From the NCBI GenBank assembly GCA_020444985.1, contig JAGRHK010000098.1, positions 1 to 6,503 of the forward strand: a DNA stretch of 6,503 bases, in the 5' to 3' direction. The stretch comes from Candidatus Competibacteraceae bacterium. Lineage in GTDB: Bacteria; Pseudomonadota; Gammaproteobacteria; Competibacterales; Competibacteraceae. Shown here piece after piece: positions 1 to 4,604 of the stretch (its first letter is position 1; every line of letters begins with the position of its first letter). A program made the position numbers and the translations under genes. The notes under the pieces were generated by a model. The model searched no databases. It was not told where the DNA came from and saw nothing but the letters and a program-made list of their open reading frames with translations.

Positions 1-301
1 TCACACACAGGTTGGAGTGGGCGCCGTAGGACAAGCCGACGGCGGCGGAGGCCCGAGAGAGTTCCTCCATGACAACGATATGGGCGAGGTAGCCCATGTT
101 GACGCCGCCGTATTGCTCATCGACGGTCATGCCGATCAATCCCAGATCGCCGAACTGGGTCCACAGCTCGGCGGGAAACCGATTATCATGATCGATTTGG
201 GCGGCCCGGGGGGCGATTTCCTTTCTGGCGAAGGCGCTTACCGTGTCGCGCAGCATGTCGATGGTTTCGCCCAGATTGAAATTCAGACTATGGAATGACA
301 T
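1..301 (-). CDS. ivd: Isovaleryl-CoA dehydrogenase, N-terminal part (runs off left edge)
   Basis: Reading the minus strand from the ATG at 301 gives 100 uninterrupted residues of an acyl-CoA dehydrogenase N-terminal helical domain. Visible segments are an amphipathic start (residues 12-37, ETIDMLRD...IAPRAAQID), the turn EQYGG at 62-66, MEELSRAS at 78-85 and GLSYGAHSNLCV at 89-100. The last motif is highly characteristic of isovaleryl-CoA dehydrogenases, which oxidise isovaleryl-CoA to 3-methylcrotonyl-CoA in leucine breakdown and pass electrons to an electron-transfer flavoprotein. The FAD site and catalytic glutamate lie outside the window. The start is supported by AGGAG five bases upstream and by the family's usual N-terminus. 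The gene is divergent from a TetR regulator, a common arrangement for local control. Family membership is near certain; isovaleryl specificity rests on the GLSYGAHSNLC segment. Confidence 0.9.
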   Translation of the reverse strand, partial: MSFHSLNFNLGETIDMLRDTVSAFARKEIAPRAAQIDHDNRFPAELWTQFGDLGLIGMTVDEQYGGVNMGYLAHIVVMEELSRASAAVGLSYGAHSNLCV

Positions 302-306
302 ATCGT

Positions 307-311
307 CTCCT
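307..311 (-). promoter_or_regulatory. Ribosome binding site of isovaleryl-CoA dehydrogenase
   Basis: The minus strand reads AGGAG followed by five bases (ACGAT) and then the ATG at 301. This good Shine-Dalgarno match fixes the start codon. Confidence 0.75.
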
Positions 312-394
312 GGTGGCTGTATCGGGATCAGTGGCGCTTTGTCTTGGCGGGTTTCTGCGGCCAGCCGCATTGGCATAAAAACCAATTGTGTTGA

Positions 395-423
395 ATCATA
401 GCAATCTATTTTCAAAAAGTGAA
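395..423 (-). promoter_or_regulatory. Candidate sigma70-type promoter for ivd
   Basis: The minus strand reads TTCACT (-35, at 423-418), a 17-base spacer, then TATGAT (-10, at 400-395). The -35 matches the consensus at four of six positions and the -10 at five of six. Transcription would start near 388 and give a leader of about 87 bases. The -35 box overlaps the TGAAT/ATTCA dyad at 420-433, and the spacer overlaps the kor-operator-like site. A repressor bound at either site would therefore block this promoter. Confidence 0.5.
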
Positions 424-433
424 TAAACATTCA
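420..433. promoter_or_regulatory. Inverted repeat TGAAT-AAAC-ATTCA, candidate operator
   Basis: Perfect 5-base arms flank a 4-base spacer, overlapping the candidate ivd -35 box and lying 24 bases before the tetR start codon. TGAAT/ATTCA half-sites are known from some acyl-CoA-responsive TetR-family operators (for example the Bacillus FadR box), although those are longer. A second dyad, TCAAT-T-ATTGA, overlaps its right arm at 431-441. Binding by the neighbouring TetR protein is inferred from position only. Short arms in AT-rich DNA can also arise by chance. Confidence 0.35.
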
Positions 434-456
434 ATTATTGATTTGAGAATCATTTC

Positions 457-1083
457 ATGACATATCGACGTTCAGCCTTAATGGAAGAAAGACTCGCCAA
501 CAATCGGGATCGCATCCTGTTGGCAACGCGCAAGCTGGTTTCCGAAGGAGGTTTCCGCGATGCCCAAATCGCGGCGGTTGCGACAACGGCCGGCGTTTCG
601 ACGGGGATGATTTACCGCTACTTTCCCTCGAAAGCCGAGCTGTTCGTGGAGGTTTTATCTGCTGCGGTCGAGCAGGAAATTGAGATTCTGACCGAGATCG
701 CTAACCGTCCAAGCCCCGCGCCAACGCGATTGGGAGCGGCCGTTGTCAGCTTCGTGCGGCGCGCCCTGGCCGGTCCCAATCTGGCTTACGCCTTCATCGC
801 CGAGCCGGTCGATCCCGAAGTAGACACGGCGCGTATTCGCTACCGCAAGAAATTTGGGGATGTATTCAAGGCGATTCTGGTGGATGGTATGGAGAAGGGA
901 GAGATCCCGCAGCAGGACGCGGACGCCAGCGCCGCTTGTCTCGTTGGCGCGTTCACCGAGGCGCTGGTCGGCCCTATGGACCCACGACGCACAACACGCG
1001 CGACTAAGGAGCAATTGACCGAGTCCATTCGCACTTTTTGTCTTCGGGCGGTGTGCGGGATCTGGAAGTCGGATGACGCGTAA
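457..1083 (+). CDS. TetR/AcrR-family transcriptional regulator
   Basis: The 208-residue protein has the TetR fold order: an N-terminal helix bundle with a helix-turn-helix (about residues 18-65) and a helical ligand and dimer domain. The turn AAVATTAGVS and the recognition helix STGMIYRYFPSKAEL (48-62) are typical. The C-terminal half carries the segment EPVDPEVDTARIRYRKKF, of a type I associate with regulators beside acyl-CoA dehydrogenase genes, so an acyl-CoA ligand is plausible but unproven. The gene is divergent from ivd and lies upstream of the kor operon in the same direction, placing it to repress either. The start at 457 has only a weak GAGA eight bases upstream. An in-frame ATG at 481 is possible but has no ribosome binding site. 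Regulator family is sure; target and ligand are inference. Confidence 0.92.
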   Translation: MTYRRSALMEERLANNRDRILLATRKLVSEGGFRDAQIAAVATTAGVSTGMIYRYFPSKAELFVEVLSAAVEQEIEILTEIANRPSPAPTRLGAAVVSFVRRALAGPNLAYAFIAEPVDPEVDTARIRYRKKFGDVFKAILVDGMEKGEIPQQDADASAACLVGAFTEALVGPMDPRRTTRATKEQLTESIRTFCLRAVCGIWKSDDA

Positions 1084-1157
1084 GCGTTCACCAGGCGACG
1101 TGTGCCCGGATGGCTGATTGAGTTTTCGCGTCCTCGCATATTGCAAAAGATACAACT

Positions 1158-1179
1158 TACTTTCAATAAGTTGAAAGTA
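1158..1179. promoter_or_regulatory. Perfect 22-bp inverted repeat, candidate operator of the kor operon
   Basis: TACTTTCAA (1158-1166) and TTGAAAGTA (1171-1179) are exact reverse complements separated by TAAG. The right arm contains the whole -35 box of the kor promoter, the classic position for a repressor site. Size and symmetry suit a TetR-family dimer, and the tetR gene ends 74 bases upstream. As an RNA hairpin it would be AU-rich and weak. It is followed by TTCTTTTC, so a poor terminator for tetR is a less likely alternative. A related sequence occurs at about 407-425. Confidence 0.6.
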
Positions 1180-1198
1180 TTCTTTTCGTCGCCATAAT
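1171..1198 (+). promoter_or_regulatory. Candidate sigma70 promoter of the kor operon
   Basis: TTGAAA (-35, 1171-1176), a 16-base spacer and CATAAT (-10, 1193-1198) each match the consensus at five of six positions. Transcription would start near 1205 and give an unusually long leader of about 160 bases before korA. The -35 lies within the right arm of the 22-bp inverted repeat. Confidence 0.6.
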
Positions 1199-1229
1199 TT
1201 CACCTCCTTATGTTCTTACACAAGAATGC

Positions 1230-1276
1230 GGCGTACAGCCTCCGGTTCTTTGTCGGCGACTATCAAACTGTACGCC
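1230..1276 (+). repeat. Stem-loop in the kor leader
   Basis: GGCGTACAG (1230-1238) pairs perfectly with CTGTACGCC (1268-1276) around a 29-base loop. Imperfect direct repeats GTACAGCCTCCG and GTACGCCTCCG overlap the arms. The element falls inside the predicted untranslated leader, so it could be a regulatory RNA structure, a protein-binding dyad, or the relic of a decayed gene. No known riboswitch class was recognised, and no U-run follows. Confidence 0.4.
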
Positions 1277-1366
1277 TCCGATAGCAGCAAGGGTATCGCT
1301 GGCGTATTCATTGCATAGGTAAGGGAAGGCTTCACTTTTCTCTGAAACCACCCCTGGCGATGCACT

Positions 1367-3106
1367 ATGAATGTTCCTTGCTCTCAAACACAGGCCACTT
1401 CCATTGCCATTATGGGCAGTGGTGGAGCCGGCGCCATTACCACCGGCAGCTTACTGCTGGAAGCAGCAGGTCAGGCAGGTTGGTACGGTTTGCTGACCCG
1501 CTCGGTAGGGCCGCAGATTCGTGGTGGCGAAGCGCTGGCGATGGTGCGTTTAGCGCCCACCCCCGTAACGGGTCACGGCGATCGTTATGATGTGTTGGTG
1601 GCTTTGGATTGGCACAACGCGGGCCGCTTTATCGCCGAAATCCCTCTGAACGATAAAAGTCTGATTTTTGCCGATGCTGAAGGGGGAGATCCGCCGTCGG
1701 CGATCTTGGCGACGGGCGCCCACTTAATTCCCTTGCCGTTCACCGATTTGGCCGATGAGCTACCGAATGCCCGACCTAATCTTTTGGCGCTGGGCATGTT
1801 GTCTGAACTGCTCGGCATCCCGATGGATGATACGGTGCAAGCGGTGGTCCGCGCCTTGAGTGGAAAAGGGCTATCCGTTACCCATGCTACCGATGCACTG
1901 GCCGCAGGTGGCCAATTGGCGACCACTTTTCCTGATACCCAACGCCTCGCTCCACCGTCGCCGCGTGATACGGGCACACACTGGTTGGTGACCGGCAACC
2001 AAGCCGCTGCTTTAGGCGCGCTGCGAGGCGGGATCCGCTTTGCTGCGGTCTATCCCATCACCCCGGCGACGGACTTGTCGGAGTGGTTGGCCCTTCGCCT
2101 ACAAAAATTAGGAGGGCATCTGATTCAGGCTGAGGATGAAATTGCCTCGATGAACATGGTGTTAGGCGCATCGTTCGGCGGCATCCCTTCCATGACCATC
2201 ACCTCCGGTCCCGGCTTGGCGCTGATGACCGAGACCTTGGGATTGGCGGTCGCAGCGGAAATCCCCTCTGTGGTGGTGAACGTGATGCGTGGCGGCCCCT
2301 CTACCGGTATTCCAACCAAATCCGAGCAGTCGGATCTGAATATTGCCTTGTATGGTCTGCATGGCGATGCGCCCCATTTAGTGCTGGCCGCACAATCGGT
2401 CACCGATTGTTTGGTTACGACCCAATGGGCGGTGCAATTGTCGGAAACCTTACAGTGCCCTGCCATTGTTTTGTCCGATCAATTCATGGGGCAAGCATTG
2501 ACCGTCTGTGAACGACCCGCTCCACTTCCTGATGGACCACCCCGGCGCATTGCGGAGGTGGGCGCTGCGCGTTATGACCGTTATGCCCTGACCGAGGATG
2601 GTATTTCGCCGATGGCCATTCCCGGCGCCTTGGGCGGGCAGTACACCGCTGATGGCTTGGAGCACAATGCGCACGGTACGCCATCCAGTAGCGCCGCTGA
2701 CCATTTGCTGCAATTGGACAAACGCCGTCTCAAGTTAGAGCAATACGACTATGGGAAGGCTTGGGCGGAGATCGATGGCGAAGGCGAAACGGCGGTTTTG
2801 ACCTGGGGATCAACCACGGCTGCGGTTCTTGAGGCAGCAGCCCAGGCGCGTACTGCGGGCTTGGCCGTTAAAGTGATCGCCTTGCGTTTATTGTCGCCGA
2901 CACGACCGGAGCATATGACGCTGGCCTTGCAGGGTATCCAGCGCGTACTGGTGGTGGAGCAAAGTCATTCCGCCCAGTTTCACCATTTTCTTCGCGCCCA
3001 TTACACCTTGCCCGATCGGGTCGAGGTCATCAGCCGACCGGGTCCTTTGCCTATTCGTCCGGGCGAGGTGCTGAACCACCTGTTGCAGGAAATCGATCAT
3101 GAATAA
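1367..3106 (+). CDS. korA: 2-oxoacid:ferredoxin oxidoreductase, fused gamma-alpha subunit
   Basis: This 579-residue subunit joins two domains usually seen in KorA-type enzymes. The gamma domain (about 12-190) has GSGGAG at 17-22 and GPQIRGGEA at 48-56. The alpha domain starts near 205 with the pyrimidine-type fold and YPITP at 229-233, a signature for 2-oxoacid binding. It continues through TSGPGLALMTE and RGGPSTGIPTKSEQSD, and ends in a transketolase-C-like domain from about 473. With KorB it converts a 2-oxoacid and CoA to acyl-CoA and CO2, reducing ferredoxin, in the cytoplasm. The exact substrate (2-oxoglutarate, branched-chain or aromatic) cannot be read from sequence. The start at 1367 has no Shine-Dalgarno. 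An out-of-frame ATG lies seven bases upstream at 1360, and an in-frame ATG at 1412 would cut the first strand. The stop overlaps korB by 8 bases. Confidence 0.93.
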   Translation: MNVPCSQTQATSIAIMGSGGAGAITTGSLLLEAAGQAGWYGLLTRSVGPQIRGGEALAMVRLAPTPVTGHGDRYDVLVALDWHNAGRFIAEIPLNDKSLIFADAEGGDPPSAILATGAHLIPLPFTDLADELPNARPNLLALGMLSELLGIPMDDTVQAVVRALSGKGLSVTHATDALAAGGQLATTFPDTQRLAPPSPRDTGTHWLVTGNQAAALGALRGGIRFAAVYPITPATDLSEWLALRLQKLGGHLIQAEDEIASMNMVLGASFGGIPSMTITSGPGLALMTETLGLAVAAEIPSVVVNVMRGGPSTGIPTKSEQSDLNIALYGLHGDAPHLVLAAQSVTDCLVTTQWAVQLSETLQCPAIVLSDQFMGQALTVCERPAPLPDGPPRRIAEVGAARYDRYALTEDGISPMAIPGALGGQYTADGLEHNAHGTPSSSAADHLLQLDKRRLKLEQYDYGKAWAEIDGEGETAVLTWGSTTAAVLEAAAQARTAGLAVKVIALRLLSPTRPEHMTLALQGIQRVLVVEQSHSAQFHHFLRAHYTLPDRVEVISRPGPLPIRPGEVLNHLLQEIDHE

Positions 3107-3938
3107 AGCGGAACCGCTCGTCTCGCGTTACTCCCACGAGGACTACAAATCGACGGTTAAGCCGATCTGGTGTCCCGGTTGCGGTCATTTCGGGGTGGAA
3201 ACTTCTCTGTTTCGGGCGCTGGCCTATCTGGAGCTACCACCAGAACAAGTCGCGATCATTTCTGGCATCGGTTGCTCATCGCGTATTCCCGCCTACACCC
3301 AGTGTTATGGGTTTCACGGCGTGCATGGCCGTGCTCCAGCGGTGGCCACCGGGCTGAAGCTGGCCCGACCCGAGTTGACGGTGATCGTGACCAGTGGCGA
3401 CGGCGATGCCTTCTCCATTGGGGGCAATCATTTTATTCATGCCTGCCGACGCAATGTGGATATGACTTTGCTGGTGATGGACAACGAGGTATACGGCATG
3501 ACCAAGGGCCAGCCCTCACCGACGAGTCCGGCGGACTGGGATAGCAAAATCGCCCCAGGTGGCACCGGGTTCAGTCCCTTCGCATCGCTAGCGGTGGCAT
3601 TAGCGTCGGGTGCCAATTTCATTGCCCGTGGTTTTTCCGGTGATCCCAATGGGGTTGCGCGTCTGTTGGTGGAGGCGATTCAGCATCCGGGATTTTCCTT
3701 CGTGCAGGTGTTGAGTCCCTGCGTAACCTATCGCCCGGAAGAAAGATTCTGGAAGAAAACGGTGCATCCCAGTTCGGTGGAATCCACCAACGATCCTGCT
3801 GTGGCGGGCCATCGTTTGCTCAGCGACGACGGTTTCACCACCGGGGTTTTCTACGTCGGTAATCGCCCCTGCTATAGCGCTACGGTCGATACATCCAACC
3901 ATGATCTCCGTGCCATCGAAGAGGATCTGGCCCTATGA
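3099..3938 (+). CDS. korB: 2-oxoacid:ferredoxin oxidoreductase, beta subunit (TPP and Fe-S)
   Basis: The 279-residue protein is the thiamine diphosphate-binding partner of KorA. Cys25 and Cys28 (WCPGCGH), Cys59 (GIGCSSR) and Cys208 (LSPCVTY) match the four ligands of the single [4Fe-4S] cluster in this family. The TPP/Mg motif runs from GDGDAF at 100-105 to DNEVYGMTKGQ at 128-138. The C-terminal stretch (about 230-279) resembles that of other KorB proteins, so the gene appears complete. Translation is coupled to korA by an 8-base overlap and to the next gene by an ATGA overlap. No ferredoxin domain or separate delta subunit is encoded in the window, so a free ferredoxin from elsewhere is needed as electron acceptor. 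Oxygen sensitivity is expected from the family and gives context for the di-iron gene behind it. Confidence 0.94.
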   Translation: MNKAEPLVSRYSHEDYKSTVKPIWCPGCGHFGVETSLFRALAYLELPPEQVAIISGIGCSSRIPAYTQCYGFHGVHGRAPAVATGLKLARPELTVIVTSGDGDAFSIGGNHFIHACRRNVDMTLLVMDNEVYGMTKGQPSPTSPADWDSKIAPGGTGFSPFASLAVALASGANFIARGFSGDPNGVARLLVEAIQHPGFSFVQVLSPCVTYRPEERFWKKTVHPSSVESTNDPAVAGHRLLSDDGFTTGVFYVGNRPCYSATVDTSNHDLRAIEEDLAL

Positions 3939-4447
3939 ATCAAACCATCAGCACACTCGATGCGTTTCTTGCGCATGCTCATGAGTTGGAGCGCGAAGCG
4001 GTGGAACGTTATGAGGATCTGGCAGGGCAAATGGAGGTGCACAACAAGCCCGAGCTGGCCGAACTGTTTCGTAAGATGGCCGCCATTGAACAGCAGCATG
4101 TGGATAAGGTGGAAGGCTTGGCGGGCGGTGAACCCCGCACACTCGCGCCCTGGGATTATCAGTGGCAAGACCCCGAATCACCAGAAAGCATACCCGTGGG
4201 CCAAGGTCATTACCGAATGAATCCGTATCAGGCGCTGAGTCTGGTCTTGGCGTGTGAAGAGCGCGCCGAAGCCTTTTTCGCCAATGTGGCTGAAAATGCC
4301 GACGATCCAGCGGTACGGGAATCGGCGCTCCAGTTCGCCGCAGAGGAAAGAGAGCACGCGGAGCTATTGAAGGTATGGCTGGCGCGTTATCCCGAACCGA
4401 AAGCAGAGTGGTGGCAAGACTTGGATGATCCGGTTTCCCAAGAGTAA
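3935..4447 (+). CDS. Rubrerythrin-like ferritin-family di-iron protein coupled to korAB
   Basis: This 170-residue protein is built of two helix pairs with symmetric di-iron ligand patterns. Glu19 lies seven residues before Tyr26, with the ExxH pair Glu52/His55. Glu107 lies seven before Phe114, with the ExxH pair Glu137/His140. This is the erythrin/rubrerythrin arrangement. A Trp/Pro-rich connector (about 66-96) joins the halves. There is no C-terminal rubredoxin domain (no CxxC pairs), no signal peptide and no membrane segment, so it should be a soluble cytoplasmic protein. It starts within the korB stop (ATGA), so it is probably made in proportion to the oxidoreductase. Rubrerythrins typically reduce peroxide; protection of the Fe-S enzyme or iron supply is inference. 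The C-terminus is rich in Trp and acidic residues (WWQDLDD). Exact function is unknown. Confidence 0.85.
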   Translation: MNQTISTLDAFLAHAHELEREAVERYEDLAGQMEVHNKPELAELFRKMAAIEQQHVDKVEGLAGGEPRTLAPWDYQWQDPESPESIPVGQGHYRMNPYQALSLVLACEERAEAFFANVAENADDPAVRESALQFAAEEREHAELLKVWLARYPEPKAEWWQDLDDPVSQE

Positions 4448-4537
4448 AGGTACGCCGCTTCAAATCCCCAGACCGGACGCCTGACAGTGGTCACCGCCCG
4501 CACATTGACGGCTGCAAAGCGTCCTCGGCTCGACAGC

Positions 4538-4565
4538 TTGACAAGCCCTTTCCTGCCAAGACAAT
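4538..4565 (+). promoter_or_regulatory. Candidate sigma70 promoter of frmA-fghA
   Basis: A perfect TTGACA (4538-4543) is followed by 16 bases and GACAAT (4560-4565, four of six matches to TATAAT). Transcription would begin near 4572, leaving a leader of about 33 bases. A TATCAT at 4567-4572 is a better -10 hexamer but sits 23 bases from the -35. The rest of the 157-base gap (4448-4604) shows no clear terminator for the kor operon. Confidence 0.5.
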
Positions 4566-4583
4566 CTATCATGAATCTATTCA
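4563..4583. promoter_or_regulatory. Dyad and 11-bp-spaced direct repeat at the frmA transcription start
   Basis: TGAAT-CT-ATTCA (4572-4583) is a perfect dyad. AATCTAT occurs twice (4563-4569 and 4574-4580) with an 11-base period, about one helical turn. The elements span the predicted transcription start, where a repressor could act. They do not resemble the FrmR site known to me. Short repeats in AT-rich DNA may be coincidental. Confidence 0.3.
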
Positions 4584-4591
4584 GCCTGGTT

Positions 4592-4595
4592 GGAG
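4592..4595 (+). promoter_or_regulatory. Ribosome binding site of frmA
   Basis: GGAG lies nine bases before the ATG at 4605. It supports that start over an in-frame TTG at 4590, which would itself overlap the ribosome binding site. Confidence 0.65.
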
Positions 4596-4604
4596 AGCCA
4601 ATTC

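Larger units (their letters stand above)
302..456. promoter_or_regulatory. Divergent ivd/tetR control region
   Basis: The 155 bases between the two divergent genes are AT-rich on the tetR side and hold several dyads. A GC-rich hairpin, TGCGGC-CA-GCCGCA, lies at 356-369. ATTGG/CCAAT sits at 369-373 and 382-386. TGAAT-AAAC-ATTCA lies at 420-433, and TCAAT-T-ATTGA at 431-441. A site related to the kor operator lies at about 407-425. The hairpin falls in the predicted untranslated leader of the ivd mRNA and lacks a U-run, so it is not an evident terminator. No convincing plus-strand -35/-10 pair for tetR was found. The layout fits local control by the adjacent TetR protein, which is inference. 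Confidence 0.6.
1084..1366. other. tetR-kor intergenic region and kor leader
   Basis: These 283 bases hold no convincing gene. They contain an operator-like 22-bp dyad (1158-1179), a sigma70-like promoter (1171-1198) and a leader of about 160 bases before korA. The leader includes a perfect 9-base inverted repeat (GGCGTACAG 1230-1238, CTGTACGCC 1268-1276) and an imperfect direct repeat, GTACAGCCTCCG/GTACGCCTCCG. TCACCTCCTTA at 1200-1210 equals the 3' end of bacterial 16S rRNA, so the minus strand there reads as a perfect Shine-Dalgarno. A plus-strand micro-ORF of 24 codons runs from the ATG at 1210 to TAG at 1284. Minus-strand micro-ORFs occur at 1216-1311 and 1163-1195. No strong rho-independent terminator for tetR is seen. 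Confidence 0.6.

Noticed and set aside
17..298. Plus-strand open frame of 93 codons at the left edge
   Set aside because: It is the antisense of the isovaleryl-CoA dehydrogenase coding sequence, which has a ribosome binding site and strong family motifs.
1158..1187. The 22-bp dyad as a rho-independent terminator of tetR
   Set aside because: The stem is AU-rich and therefore weak, and the following tract is interrupted (TTCTTTTC). Its overlap with a strong promoter makes an operator more likely.
655..1203. Open frame of 182 codons on the minus strand across the end of tetR, starting GTG at 1203
   Set aside because: The AAGGAG directly abuts the GTG, which is too close for initiation, and the frame is mostly antisense to the clear TetR gene. 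The translation has no family features.
1200..1210. TCACCTCCTTA as a fragment of a 16S rRNA gene or an rRNA-end insertion scar
   Set aside because: The match stops at 11 bases; flanking bases do not continue as 16S rRNA on either side.
1360..1590. Plus-strand 76-codon ORF starting seven bases before korA
   Set aside because: It overlaps korA in another frame and encodes a composition-biased sequence without motifs. Its ATG may still compete with korA initiation.
3948..4463. Open frame of 171 codons on the minus strand, opposite the di-iron gene
   Set aside because: It mirrors the well-supported rubrerythrin-like gene, its translation is Arg/Pro-rich with no recognisable motif, and no ribosome binding site was identified. 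GC-rich antisense frames of this length are common.
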